64,000 bases of DNA from Mactra quadrangularis. Taxonomy: Eukaryota > Mollusca > Bivalvia > Venerida > Mactridae. The notes below the pieces were generated by a model that saw nothing but the letters and a program-made list of their open reading frames with translations, was not told the origin of the DNA and did not search any database. Positions within the stretch are counted from its first letter, which is position 1. Every line of letters starts with the position of its first letter. The translations under genes were made by a program, and so were the position numbers. Location: contig CM046301.1 of NCBI GenBank assembly GCA_025267735.1, positions 66,235,872-66,299,871 on the forward strand, written 5' to 3'. Of this stretch, positions 12,121 through 27,200 are shown in pieces.

Positions 12121-13589
12121 ACTTGTAAAGTTATAAATTCAATCTATGCAAATTGATAAACGATTTGCAAAGAATGGAAACTTATGTTTTGTTATACTTT
12201 ATCATGTTTTTTTTAATGTATAAATGCTTGTAAATTGGCATTATATGGGATTTATACCATAAATTGAAAGAAACAGCAGATCGTAAAATACCGTGGTTTT
12301 CCGTATTATTCGATGACAAATAACGACAATTAGACCTTAACTCAAGAGTGACTTAATGTACGTGGCATTACAAGCTGAATTCACAGACGAAAAAGTTGCA
12401 AAACTTAAGAGTCGTTAATTTATTCAGTTATTCCATTGAAATTTTCTATTTTTATCTATACATGTATTTTCTACTCAATATTTTAAACAAGGATACATTA
12501 GCTTCTTTCAATCCGGAACTTAACGGTTATCTAAGTGAGCACAGATGTATGGTCCAGGATCTGTCGAATCTGGACATACAATTAGAACATATATGTACGC
12601 TTTTAAGAAAACACATTTTAATATGTTTACTCGTTTACTATCGTTTTGAGCATTACTGGTCATCTAAAAAGACTTACTAGTATTGACAGTTGGAGTTCAG
12701 AAAATACTTACGGAACATGTTTGGCACAAATTGGAACTCTTAATTTTGCGTTGTGGCTGAGCCTGAGACCAAACTTGCTTTTTACATTATATTGGATCAA
12801 AGTTATACATACCAACATGGTTGCTGGCGTTTTTATTTGCCCACAAACGTTAGTTTTATTGACTTTCGACTAATACCAAACCCAAAATATATACCTATGT
12901 AAAGTTTAAGGTAATGATTGCATTGCTGGACAGTGGCTCGTTTCACAAAACAATCTTTCGACCAAAATCATCGTAAATCCAAAGTAGAAAACATCTACAG
13001 AATTTTAATACTGCTCATATCAGTTCCGAGCAGTCGTAAATTATGTGTAATGGTATACCTCTTGAATGTGTTATCATCAAATATGTATTAGATCTTCGAA
13101 CCTTTTGAAATGATTTCATGAATCAGACTTACGATGGCACATGCCGTACGTTATTTAGTGTAAAAGAGCTACAGTGTTGTGTAAATTGTGTGCAGCACCC
13201 TTGATAGTTGTTACTATGTCAAAGCTCGTCTTCTCGTTTTGTGACAAATCTTATTATACGTTTATTACCATGATTTGGGTTAGAGTAAAGTGATAGTATT
13301 TCAGTAAGTCAGTTTTATAAATGACATTAAATAACTAAATACTAAAAGTTAAGCTCGTATTTCAAATAGTTATGTTTATTACTTTACTCGACTACTTCTC
13401 ACACTACATACATGTATAGTTAATGGCCAGTGACCTTAACGCGGACATTGTTTATGGTAATAGCCCTTTACTCAGGTTTCACTAATATATTGTCTTCTAT
13501 TAAAATGGTATAAAATATATCATATATTTGTTGAATGTTAGCCGTTAATGATTTCTTTCGTATATTCAGTATTCATAAAAAATCTTTCA
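12121..13589. other. Gene-free stretch
   Basis: AT-rich sequence with overlapping short ORFs of no recognisable family. Nothing else was supported. Confidence 0.35.
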
Positions 13590-13735
13590 ACACCAATGCC
13601 ATTAAAACCTATAAGTGTAGAAAATTCGACTTCTCTTTTTAATTCAACTTTTCTTAAATACCTTTCAATGCCAATTCCAATAAAACCTATAAGAATAAAA
13701 AAAGGTCGACTTCTCATTTTAATTAAACTTTTTTA
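13590..13735 (+). repeat. Two-unit tandem duplication (~75 bp)
   Basis: The first unit has AATGCCATTAAAACCTATAA and TCGACTTCTCTTTTTAATT. The second has AATGCCAATTCCAATAAAAC and TCGACTTCTCATTTTAATT. The two align with a few substitutions and produce a short repetitive ORF that is not considered a gene. Confidence 0.6.
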
Positions 13736-13752
13736 GTGTTTCAGGCTCAGTA

Positions 13753-13852
13753 CACTATGGTGGCTGATTTACGCCATGTCATATTTCGTTTCTTCGCTGC
13801 AAAGATTATAAATAACGAAAATAAGACATGGCGTAAATCAGCCACCATAGTG
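13753..13852. repeat. 100-bp hairpin MITE
   Basis: A perfect 28-bp inverted repeat: arm 13,753-13,780 begins CACTATGGTGGCTGATTTA, and arm 13,825-13,852 is its exact complement ending CCACCATAGTG. The spacer is 44 bp. The terminal sequence (GCCATGTC / GACATGGC, AAATCAGCCACCATA) also forms the right end of the structured element at 20,410-20,875. Confidence 0.7.
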
Positions 13853-14168
13853 CACTGGTAGCGGTGAAAAGCGTTCGTACATTTTTACTTATGTAACCTT
13901 ATCAAGTATTTGATAAGACTGTAAAAGCGGTTGCTGTATCATTCTGATACTTACACCTGTGGGTCATTTAAGACTAAAGGTAAAGAGAATTTTTCGGAAA
14001 CGTTTTGAAACATCGAGATATTATAAATGGACTTGTTTTGTGTCATAATATGTCTCAGATGCCTAAAGGACACTTTTCTTCTCATTTCACCCTCGTGCGT
14101 GTTACCAGACCGTAACATGAAAACATGTTGATCAGGGGCGCTCTCGTTGGCCAAACCGTAACCAGCTT

Positions 14169-14376
14169 CGTGTTCAGTAACGACTGTTAGCTAACGTTGC
14201 GGCTACGGGACAACTCAACCCGAAGACAACTCAACCCGTGGATAATTCAATCCAAATTTGGTACAACTCAACCCGTTAGTAGGTGATTGAGTTGTCACGG
14301 TTGAGTTGTCATTGGGTTGAGTTGTTCCGACACTAACGTTACGGAACGTTTTGAAACGTTCAAGGTAATTGAACAG
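14169..14376. repeat. MITE family A, copy 1 (TTGAGTTGT-rich)
   Basis: It opens with CGTGTTCAGTAACGACTGTT and closes with a degenerate inverted end (GGTAATTGAACAG). The interior carries repeated ACAACTCAACCC words in one half and GGTTGAGTTGT in the other, making a multi-stem foldback. Two relatives lie in SPTLC2 introns: 25,457-25,645 in the same orientation, and 31,513-31,721, which is inverted. Confidence 0.7.
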
Positions 14377-17300
14377 GCCACAGTAATCAATGATATCGTC
14401 CTATCATTGATACAGGAGTCTGTATTATCAGACATTATGATTGAGAAGTGAAAGGACTAGCTTATGTTCTAGTTGATGAACCTTTAGAGTTAGATCATGA
14501 CATTTTACATGTCGAGCGCATTGACATTGTCTAGTGCACAGTAATCGATATATTCAAACATTGAATGAACAGATTTTTGTCATAGAAAAAGTTTGAAGTC
14601 CCATAACAACTCTTGTTTACTTGTGTGTTGTTACAAACAACTCTATAAAAGTTAAAATCTGATACTATGCAGTAGTCACGTCGTGACTGTTCAAATAAAA
14701 GCAGAAATAGAAAGTCACAACGGATTTCCGAACAATTAAAATCTGGGTTATTTGTGTTATACAATTCATTGTAATAACCAATAGAAATACAGACCATATT
14801 ACACTGTTACATAGCTTGGAACTCGTTGTGTGAGAAAATAAGATTGCAAGAAACGCACACAGTCTGTTATCAGTTGAATGCACACCCTACGACCCGGGGT
14901 TTAATCTTGGTAGCATTGCATAAATTGTTTTTCAGAAGATATTCAATTAACGTGCTTTTGTTGTTCATATTATAAGAAAGGCTTGTGCAAACCTATGAAA
15001 ATCTGCATTGACCCACGTGTGTCCAGTTTGAAATGTAATCTATAAATACGAATCAAAGCATTGAAATACAGAAATACTTTCATGCAAATTGAAACCTAAC
15101 AAATCTATACTAATGATTACTCCATACACATTAGATTAAAGTACGAATCGAGCAGGGAAAATGCGGAGGAAGTGTTTATTCTACCCTGTATTACTGGCAA
15201 ATATTACAAAGATTTTATTTTCTTCTGATCACGGTATACTGCTTAGTGTATTAACGAGATTTGACTACGCCCCTTACGCACACTTATCAATATAAGTAAA
15301 CACCTGTCACTGGTCAATGAAACAATGACGAGTCAGATGATAGAACTACTTTTATGGCCTAGAATTGACTGCGTAGTAAATCAGAGACACGTGTATCACT
15401 CCGCAGGTTAAACTGGCCAGGCGTTTTTTTGTCGATAGTTTTCAATTCGTGGCATAACTTAAGACTTTCGGCAAAATCGCCGAAAGTCCAAAAATCAAAA
15501 CACTTGTACTAGAAAATATCCTAAACCCAATCAGATCACAAATTTTATTTAATATTGATGAAGAAGCTTTGTTCACGCAGATCTATATAATTAGCTAAAG
15601 TATTCGTTTAAACGATAATGCTGTTGATACACATAGCAATATAAAACGCAGTGTGCATGTATATGTTGCATAAATATTTTATGATCCTGTACCTAGCATA
15701 TTCAATACAAGAACAAACCAGACTTCATTACTTTTTAATTACACATTGTTCCATGTATACATTCTTTTATAACGAAATAACGTGCGAGGGCCTTCATAAA
15801 ATATTGAATAAAGAACTTAAAGTTTATTACAATAGTCAATTGACAATTGTTCTATCAATTTTGTTCAATTGTGTGTGACTATTTACATTTTACAGTACAG
15901 TAAAATATCTCTCAAAAGCTACCTTCAATACCGTTCACCTCTCAACAACCACCACCTCAAGTAGGGCCTATAACCCTTTATAAATTATATATAATATACA
16001 AATTTCCAAAGGAAATGACGCTCACTACTATGGTCAATTCCATGTAAACACTATTAAGTGTAATTTCACAAGTGGCTGTTACAGAGAGGTTCGACTGTAT
16101 TACAAACAAATACTGAGCAAAACTATTCTGTTCACATGACGTACTTGTTTGGTGATAAATATATCAAGTGTTACTGCAATTTGCATTTAGAGAATAAAAC
16201 AATGTTAATACAGTAAAATTCTGCCATGAAGACCAAAATAAACTCATGCTTAATGTTAAGAGAAAAGAACCCTACATTAAGACCTTTGTGCTATTAAAAC
16301 AATATATTTTGATAGTCTTAAAGGTAGAACTATACCATGTGTCTATATTAGGGGTCAGATTTTTACAGGTTTATTCCGAAATATTTTCCATAAAGGGTTT
16401 CGAGCACCAACCATATTGAATCTCTTAGTTTCGGTTTTCACAAATAACATGAAAATGGATTTTGCTAATTCCTGCCCATCTGGGAGCTAAAATAAATGTC
16501 ACCAGACGCATAGCAGGCCAGCACGATTCCAAGTAAAACACTATACATTTATATTAACTCGCAAACATGCCGGTCGCCTACAATGAGGCAATCTGATTGA
16601 AACCCGATCTAAAATTTTCCGCTCGCCTACTCGCTAATTTACGCCAGGGTAATGTACGACAACGCACTACAAGATATCTGTTTACGGAGATTGACAATGA
16701 GGACAAGTAGGGGTATCGAACTTCTAATTCTCAAAATACCCTCACTAATGAAGCCAATTAATACTTATTTCACATATGTGTTGTAAACGGGCAGTTTATG
16801 ATAATTTGAAACAAATTTAAACCATATATTATTTGTGAACAATTTCGCATGTTATCCTAAACGGACGCTATCTTGTATGCATTATCATTTAAGCTTACGT
16901 TTTAATTTGTCATCGTATCTCACCTTTCAAGAAAATTTCCTAGAACTCGATAATTGAACTTTAATATATCGATGATTCATTCTCGTCACGTAATTTTGTA
17001 TAGCAACAATGGGAGGGTAGTATTGATTTAAGTAAAAGATCAATTTATATATACAAGAACATTTGTAGCAACTAGTGTTCTCAGACAATACTGTAAAACC
17101 TCGATAATACGACCTATAGATGTCAACGCTTAATGGTTATTAAACAGGACAAGTTTGTCTTAAAGAAGATATCCACCTAATTGCTTATGTATTGGCCCGA
17201 GGTCCTTAGCCCAAGGGCCAATGGACTTCAGCCCGAGGGCCAATGTAGGCGTAAGGAAGTCGATATCGATGAAAAGAATACTTTCCCTATTCCATAACAT

Positions 17301-18203
17301 TTTAATGACTATGCTGCTTCATTATGATGATCGTTCTTAGACAAAAGTTGTAATAAAGAGGTTGCTGCTGTTTAAAATATTATTATTGGGTAGCGTATAT
17401 ACTCTTTATAGAGTTGATGGACCCAGGTGAAGTTTGAAAACCTGGAGAGACGTGTCGTCTGTTTGACTAGTATTAATTAATAAATGGACGTTGTTCAGTG
17501 GTGATCGTTTTATAGAATTATTCATTGCTAAGAGGTGTTTGTAGTTGAAATATTTTCATGTTTTGAAAGTTGATACTCTTTTTTAGAGGTTTCGTTTGTT
17601 AAGATGTGATCACCATCGAGTAGAAATCATTGATTAAAGATGTTTGTCATTGAGTGTTGACTATTGTTAAAACATGTCTGGTGTTTAGATGATATCGTTA
17701 ATGATATGGGATTGTTGCTTAGAGGTGGTCGTTGTATATTTTGCTTGAATGAAACCGTCGTTGAGAGATTTTTGTTGTTGATAAAATGTCCATTTAAACA
17801 GGTTGTACTGTATTCATGTAATCGTGTATTCATCGAGTATTTTCTATAAAAATTAAAGACAACATATTTCAAAGCCATATCGTTATTAAACATGATTTTG
17901 TGTTAAAATGAAGAGAAATACTTAAATACAGAAAGAATTAAGCATGACAGAGTAGTCTATCGTTCTCTACAAGGACATAAAATATATTTATTTTCCTGTT
18001 AGTTTATGTGGTATCGTTTTGCGATATCTTGTTTCAATATTCACCTTGTTTGTATAACATTTTAGTGGATTGTTTTACGTTTCAGATCACCTCTACTGAT
18101 AGCTGTACGTACAAAGTCCGGGGTGTAGTGGTTAGTTAACTAAACTGTGATGTACGAATGACTGTAGTCCGTGTATGAGTGTTACAAAGGTGGGATTTAG
18201 GGA
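14377..18203. other. Gene-free stretch upstream of SPTLC2
   Basis: No exon was recognised. At 17,190-17,250 the motif GCCCGAGG(G/T)CCAAT-like recurs three times in close spacing (direct and partly inverted), which looks like a piece of a dispersed repeat. The last few hundred bases form the SPTLC2 5' flank and UTR, with an in-frame TAG two codons before its ATG. Confidence 0.35.
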
Positions 18204-21200
18204 ATGTCTGGTCTCGTCGACAAAAGCACCATGCAGACTTCATTCAGACTTAAGTTAAAAAAGTTCTTAAATGTGACTAACTGTTCAACGAAAATTTCTA
18301 ATGGATATGGCCAAAAACACGTAAGTTTTTTTATATTATTTCCTGCAACTTTAGTTGTTTATTGTAAATGTATTTAACTTTTCAATTAATGTTTTAAAGT
18401 ATGTTTTAAGTTGATTTTTTATCTTCTATTTATTTTAAACTTCACGTCCACTTAAACACGTACGGATTTAAGTTGATAGTTTATCTTTTGAGAAGAAAAT
18501 GATGACGGTTTCAACAGACCAAATACTGGATATTTGCGGTCTATCCCACAGACACTCGTTAAGATTGATATAAACAGTAGCAGCAGTAATAGCAAAAATA
18601 GCAGTAAGATTTATTTTACTCCTGTACTATGAAGTTAGCAGTTTAAGCAGCAACAGCAAAAATAGCAATTATATAAATCTTACTATACTATACTTTTGGC
18701 ACAAATTTGAAACGTTGCAGCAGGAAGATAAAATCTTACTGTTGTTTCTGACAGTTGTAATTATCGTAGGATAAAGCCCATGTGTTCGAGGAGTAAAAAC
18801 AACGTGGCTGCTGTTATCAAAGTACTGATGTAACCGATACGTGATTATCACCGTAGCCTACTTAAGCATTGTCGAAATTCTGTCCTCCACAATAATTTAA
18901 TTTTTGCACACTGTAACTTGAATTGAGCCGAGATTTCACATTTATCGGGGTTTGAATTTATACTTGAGTTATGCTGTAGCTGCTGAGAGTATTTGACCAA
19001 ACCAGAATGTATTCATATATGCCAATATAAAGTATATACGTACAGTTAACAATTGTACACTGTTACGTCTTGGTCAGATTTTTATTAAAGAATATATCGA
19101 GTGTGAACAGACCAAAAGGCGTTCGAATAGTGCCGGATGTTTTGCTACTCATGATGATCTTTTTGAAATGTCCAAAATGAGATACCGCAATCATGGGTTT
19201 GACACGAATTTATACGAGCGCTGACGGTGTAATCATTCGTAAATACGTGACCATGGCTTTACATTTGAATAATTATCATGTTTATCATTTGTGCGACTTT
19301 TCCGCCATGTATAAAATTTATTTGTTTTTATGAATCATTATTTTATAATCGAAAATATGTTGTCCTCCAAAACAGAATGGCTTGCGTGGTTTATGAAATA
19401 AACAGTCAACAACGTACTTGACAGTATCATTTTCAATAAGAGATAGTTTTTAGGTATATGATAACAAAAAAGATTGTATTTACAAATACAAGGTTTATTA
19501 AAATCTAGGAACACGATTGTTGTGTATCACAACTGGATGGTTAGTAAAATCACTGTATTTGAACCCTACCTAGTTTAAAGCCCCATTTTCAAACGTAACA
19601 CTGTTCTTGGACTGCAAAGAAAATAGACATTTACATATTTTAAACACTTGTTAAGGAACTTCAGACTAAAATGCAGTTTTGTTCTGACGTGATGATGTCT
19701 TGTTTTGTGATTGTAATGAGGGACCTTATCACACAGACCTAAAATATTTAAAATCTGTTTTCAATAAAACATAAAAAAATATTCGACTTATCGTCTTTGT
19801 TATAAGCTATTAAAAATGTAGATCAAAACTATTTTTGGAGCTTGGGGTATGGATTACTTTCTTAACTATTGGTCCAGTACACTTATACCCAGGAAATTAT
19901 GTTTCAATATTTTCTATGTGTGTACAATGTAATATTAAATCATTAAGTCAATTTGAATTGTTATATCCATATTTGATTATTGAAACATCTAGTGCAACAA
20001 TGACGCCTATTGAACTCCAAGTCCCAGACTCATGTTGAAAATTGTAATGGTTTAAATAATGTTACACCATAGGTATATGTTGTTTTATGACAAATATACT
20101 TAACTTCCACCCATTGTGAGTGGACCTACTTGAACATAGAGTCAATATTTGGTTATCGCACGGATCAAAGTCAGTATATTATAACTCACATATATAATAT
20201 CAAAGTTGAAATATGAAATTTTATTGTCTTGGGGATGGACTTTATTATGTAGTAAAAATTCGCTGACTTGACTGAAGTCTTCATGCATGCATAATTTTCA
20301 CGATACGGTACGTTTGATTTATGGTCAATTACTAAGTATTCAAATATTTACTGAATAACGTTGTACTATTAAGGGCCATAAACGATATTTAACTGCCAGA
20401 TGGTTATATGCTCTTTCGCCTTCCGCTCACACATGCGTACATCTTCAATAGTCTTCTGTGCATGTGTGAGCGGAAGGCGAAAGAGCGAAAATACAATTAT
20501 ACGACAGATCTAATCTGTCGTATCTTTGTCCCGCGAGGCGCCACACGAAAACATAATCATACGACAAATGTCTGTTTGTCGTATCATCGTCCCGCGGGTT
20601 GTGAGACGAAAACACAAAGATACGACAAAATAAAGGCAATAACACGACTCGAAAATGTGTCGTATCTTTGTAAAAGTTTTGTCGTAAAAATACATTGTTG
20701 CACTGTGCTTTCACAGGCGAAAACACGACAACTGATTAAAATGTCGTATGATTGTGTTTTTGCATGGCGCCTCGCGGGACGATGATACGACAAAAAGACC
20801 ATTTTATCGTACTTTCGTGTTTTCGTGTGGCGCCCCGCGGGAAAACAATGCGACATGGCATAAATCAGCCACCATACTATCCAGAAATAAATTGTTACAG
20901 TGAGGGGTCACTTGCTTGAAATGGATTTCAATAATCAGGAGCTATCATACAAAATTATAAAGTCAACTAAACATGTACATGTATATAGAAGCAAACTTTA
21001 AAACGCACTTTTTAAACCAAACGTATGTTGGTTGGAACCTCATTTAATAAGAACATTATAGGCCAATGTTCTGTTTTGTATATGTACACGAAACTAAGAT
21101 TTGCACATTAAATGATATGTTCTGTTCTGTTCACAAGCAGTCAAGCACATGCTTGAAAATTCACTGATATAAGCGTTTAATAAAGGTTTCATTAAGTACA

Positions 21201-24200
21201 TGATTAAATAAAACATAATTTCAGGCTTTGATATTTTAATAATCGAATATTAAACTAAATATGGCATACAGACATAAATTTACAACCATTAATCAACCAA
21301 ACAGAACAAATATAAAAATGAATATTAATGCAAAATCATTTGTTTTAATGCGAAAGTTTTTATAACATAAGTGCTCTACTAATAGAGTTTTCAAATTATC
21401 TAATGCATAATATATGTGGACCCTATTTTAAGAACAGCAATTTGCGCTTTTTAAGAGTGTTATTACGTGTTAAAGTAAAGATCGACCTCTTAAAGTATAT
21501 ATATACATGTACTAGTAAAACTAAGTTCGTATGTACTAGCTTTAAATAATAAAATAAAACATTGAATTAGAATATTATATCGATTATAAATTTTATTTAA
21601 ATTATTCAAATGTTAAATAATGGAATCCGAAGAGAAACTTTTTAGTGTTTGACCATATAGTTTGACATAGTCGGTTCAAAAGCCCAGCAAGGGCTTATGT
21701 TTATTGTTTAAGTTATACTTGCCGACTCAAAATAAAGAATTATCTTATCTTATCTATCTTATCTTATCTTATACAATGTATACTGAAATCATGAAAAAGA
21801 CCTTAGTTTCTAGTAATTAATTGAGTTCTTCGGCTTAAAGCTATATCTATTATGGTAGACTCTACAGTTAAGTTCCATTCTTTGAACAATCAAAATCAAT
21901 TGTCTAAATAGAGGAAAAGTTCTAATATGGGGACGTTTTTCTTTTTAAAGTAAGCACTTGGTACTTCAAAAACCATCAAAAATCGCACGATTTTGCAATA
22001 ACCAATATATGTTATAAAGCAAAACTTAACTGTGCATTGAAGGATTCATTTTCAATGTAATCTCTACTTAAAAGATTTACAATTTCCATTCAAATGTTTT
22101 AATACACAAATTTTTGATACACAATTTAGTTTAATATTATTTTTAGCTACTTACATTAATTTGCACATAGGAGCAAAAGTTCAATGTTAATATATACATG
22201 TATGTAGTTATTTACTATTTGCGCTGGGAGCTAGGCTAGTGGTTTACAAAGTACTGAGTATCTTTGGATACCTAGCTCTGTGACAGCTCAGTTTCCATCC
22301 AGTACCTACCTGGTACTATCATTGACTAAGACACTTTATTCAGATTGCTTTGTACTGGAGACCGGACAGCGTACTATTGTCACAGGTAACGGTATCGGGT
22401 ATTAGCCCATGCGTACTATACTTGTAAGTCGCTTACAACATTAGAGTCAATCCTCATCTAAATACAGTCACTTGTGATTTGATCAATTTTACATAAGTTT
22501 ACAAAATAAGTTTCATAATTAAACTCAAATGAACCTTGAATAAACATTTGCAGATTAATGATAAAAATCATCTTAATGTAAGAATATATTCCATTTACTG
22601 ATCAATGATAAAAATATTTGAAAATTTTACAGATTAGGTAGGAAATGTGATGTTCGTATACGGTCCCAATCGACCAAAGGTACTATGTAGTGCTTACATA
22701 TACATGTATACAAGTATATAAGTGGCTTTGGGTTTTCGGAGCAGTGCTACTCGTCTATGCTCATGTCAATGTCTATTAAACTGAGATGTTTTATTTCATA
22801 GCTCTGCTCTCTTAGACCTATTCTATATAACCCGGGTCCGGGACGCAGTGGACCATATGCTGGATTTCGAATTGAGTGTCCCCAATAAGTTCGGCTAACC
22901 TAGCTAGTTATACTATTCCATGAAAATTTGACTATAGAGAAGTTGCCGGCCTTGTGGAAGGGTAGGTGAGTGCATGTTATAGACAAGGGTCCAGGTAAAT
23001 TAAGTTGGGTTAGCTGGATAAATGATCATCTGTTGACAATGCGTTAAATCAAACAAAAACGGGTCTATAGATACTTCATGATCAGAGAATCCCTATTGAC
23101 TGCAAGAAACAATTCCCCACTGTTTTATTATAGCATTTTCATACCAGACAATGAAGAAATATGCAGGAGATATAGATTAAGCTTTAATGTTTATATGAAA
23201 AAAGTAAGGCAACTAAAGACAATGTTATGATAAATCCTTGGCGACATTAACTCATGAAATATATTCAAAGGTACACTGATATGCCCATGTTATTGTTAGC
23301 GTTAAAAGACGTTAACTTGATACATTGTTATATCTCATTAGGTTGTATCTGATAGGTGTAATTTTCCGCTTTAATTATTGATTGTCTTTTTTCTAGTTTT
23401 TGCTAACCATAGATTTTTTTCAACAATTTGTGCTATTGTTTAAACGTTATGTACCATGTATTAATGCCTTTGTGCTAGACATTGCATTGTATTCCGTTTT
23501 CATTGTATGGAGGTCTTTGCGGTCTGTTCAGGTCTTGCACCATGGTATTTCTATGTATGATATTATTTATAGTTTATTTTTGTACACAGCGTTGCATTCA
23601 TTGTAAGAAGGCGTTTGTTTGTTTACTTTGGGATGCATTCACCGCATGGTCTGTGTTATTCTACTCCAACCAGATGTTGACATCACAATATATGTCTTGA
23701 CGTATCATCGTATTTAGCGTTCAATAAAGTATTTTGCAAACGAACAAATATTCTTCCCTGCATGGGGTTTTCCACCATTGACTAGCTTTCATGATGCACG
23801 TCTGTCTGTTGATCTATATTCCGTCCAAAAAAAGTATCTCCGTTTATTTCATTTGGCGGGAAACCGGGTCTCGTGAGACTTGGTCGGGCTATAAGCCAAA
23901 CAGACCGGGCACATTTACAATCCGCACGGAACACTAGACACAGCATTACTTATACTTAGTATGAAAAAATATCACTAGTACAGTAACAACCCTACTAAAC
24001 AATACAATGAGTTTGTTTAAATCTGCAGGCATAATGTGAAAACTCAATTGTTAAATTAGGCAGGCTGCTTTTATGAGGTGGCCGCTATCGTAAGGTGGCA
24101 ATAATGGATACTTTTACTGTTAACATTCTTGTATGGTCACAAAGTACAGTATTATTGATAAACACGATACGTTTGTCCCTTTATATTTTCATGTTTATAT

Positions 24201-27200
24201 ACATAAAAATGAAAAAAAGCAGTAGAGTTCCACTATTAACATTATTAAAATCGAAAGTCTTGATAGTGAAATGGTCCTAATAATTATAAAGATAAATTTT
24301 CTTTTCCAATCAGAATGGTACTTATCAACCACCAAAAACCATGATTTTACTCGATCAGGTAACCAGAGGTTATCAAGATTCCCGAGAATCCTACTAGCCT
24401 CTGGGTACGAGAATGGATTTTGCTATAACCAGGTGGATTTCATAGCTGATCTTAATTAACTGTAGTTTATTATCACAATAAGTATTTTTCTTTTCTGTAG
24501 CCAAAGACGAGTAACTGGAGAAAGACTTGGTGGGAATCATTTGAGGAGACACCATTATATGCTGCAATATGGACGTATCTAGGATATGGTATGCTTGTTA
24601 TAGTTGGTTATATCAGAGATTTCTTGAGAGATATTGGTCTAGAAACACAGAAATCTTGTACAGAACCAAAAATTCCTGTAAGTTATATTATACTTGTATA
24701 TTATTGTTTTGTCCTTTGTTTCACTGCTATTATGCTATATGTCGATACGTTGCTAAATGTCGCAATTGACGCTAAATGTAGCAACCATCGCTAAACGTCG
24801 TTATTGCTCAGACGATGAATGTCGCAATAAGTGAAGTTGTAGTATCCAATTGAACAACAAACATGTATTACATATAGGACAAAGCAATTGTCTCAAAGCC
24901 CCATAGCAACCATTAGCAACCTTTATCCTGGTACAAAATGTAATACAAAAACTTCCACTTAAAGCAAGAATTATCATTTAATTTATTAGTAACTATGTAC
25001 TTGTATATCGAATTTAACAATTTTTGTACTGCTGTAGTATGTGTTTCAACATTTTGTAAATAAAACGTAATTTAGTTCAGGATAATCAGGTATAATTGTC
25101 ATATTTGTATTCTTCATCTCGTATAGTATGCTGAACACGTGTTCAACCTTCAACTTTAAGTTCTAAAGAGCAAGCCTTGGCGAATTACTATTTCGAAAAT
25201 GTTACAACAAACAATTTGTTATATCAATAAAATACATGTGATAGAAACTATTACAACATAATAATGATAATACATGTAATAAGTTTCGTTTTTAATATCA
25301 CATATTGCGTCATTAGCTCAAGTTGAAAATCAAGCCTTTAATTATGTCGTTCACTCTTGCGTCATGTATGCTAAATATAGCAATCATTAGAGTAAAATTG
25401 GTGTAAGTCTCATAATGATACGAATGTAAACTTTATCATACACTGATGATTAGCAGCGTGTTCAGTAACGACTGTTAGCGAACGTTACGGATATGGGAAA
25501 ACTCATCCCGAAGATAACTCAACCTGCGGATAACTCAACCCAAAGTTGGGACAACTCAACCCGTTAGTAGGGGATTGAGTTGTCTCGAGTTGAGTTGTCT
25601 TTGGGTTGAGTTGTTCCGATCCTAACAGGTCCTTGGTTGAACACTGTTCAAATCAACAATGCGGAATTGATATAACAAAATTTAAGATAGCTGTATCAGT
25701 TTATCATTCACTTATCTGACATTTTAAGTGCCTTATTGTGTGGGTATTTTGTCACAATCTTTTTTATCTTTGAAATCAAGTACTTGCACATGTATTATAG
25801 TCATATAGTACAGACTTTTATATGGAAGATATTTGACAATTTGAAAATACGTACTTTTTTCTCTTAATGTAAATTTTTACTTAATAAGAACGATGTTGTG
25901 CACCTTTTCACAAAAAATCTTACGAAAAAATGTAATCGTTAGTCAATTTCGTAAATTTTGCAGTCTAAAGTTGATAATCATACCCCCGCTTCGAAGAAGA
26001 GGGGGTATACTGTTTTACCCTTGTCCGTGCGTGCGTCCGTTACAAAATTTCCGTCGCAGTTTTCTCAGCAACTATAACATGCAGCAGCCTAATACTTTGC
26101 ATATTGCTTCATCCCATAGTCCCATGTGGTGTAAAGCGATTTCATGCTCCTTGCTCATCTACTTCTTGTTTGTCGCATATTTTTAGATTTTGTTAAATGA
26201 AAGTTACATTATGATAGTCATATTTCTCACAGCGGGGGTATCACTAGTGAGCATTAGCTCACAGATTTACTTGTTATTACTATGAGTCTATGATATGATA
26301 TTCAATAGGTATACACTATTCTACATAATTCAATAATATTTCGAATTTATTGACCAACAATGACCGTATTATTAATATTTCTTGCTTTTGACTTACGACT
26401 ATTTTTATCGTAAGATTTTCCGAGAAACGCACCCACATTAAATGAAAGAATATGAATGACATTATTTGGTAGCGCTACTCGTACACTATAAAACATAACA
26501 TGGTTTCTGAAATTGTCATGACAGTAATTTAATAAAACCAATATTTGGCTCTGTTCAATTCAATATACAGTAGCTTGTTTATACATGTATGAATGTCACT
26601 TTAACAAATGCCTACATGAGATTTATGATCGATGTCACACTACATGGTGTAAGCCTGTATCTAATAACTCAAAACACCGCTGGTGCTGAACTAAAAGTTC
26701 AGATTATACAGGTGTCAAAATTGCCCGGTCCTCTTCGCTTTCTAATGTGCCAAACTGGGAAAGAGAAACCCTCTGGAATGCGGAGGATTCTTGATTCTTC
26801 AGAGTTCGAATTTCCTAGAATTCGAACTTCCCAGAATTTGAATATCTCAAGGTTCGAATTTTCCAGAATTCGAAGTTTTCAGGGTTTTAAATTCTCATGG
26901 CTTGAATATCCCAGAATTTAAAATTTCTCAGGTTAAGTTTTATCAGGTTATTCTGTACGACACAGGTGTTAGACAATGCTACTTTAACTCTAACACATGC
27001 ACTATTAATCATTATTTACTTTATTGATTTGACAAAGTCCTTGAATCTCTTGTTCTATCTCTTGACTATTAAGTACCAATATGTCAATATCCTCATGTCA
27101 GAAATAATGATTCTGTCCGCTTTACTGGCTGTCAATCAAAGTAAATAACAATTCAATACATAGGTATGTCATTGTTAATGATTCCTTTTTGGGCAAACAA

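Noticed and set aside
20408..20856. 125-codon plus ORF and 90-codon antisense ORFs
   Set aside because: Both strands stay open because the region is palindromic; the translations have no recognisable domain.
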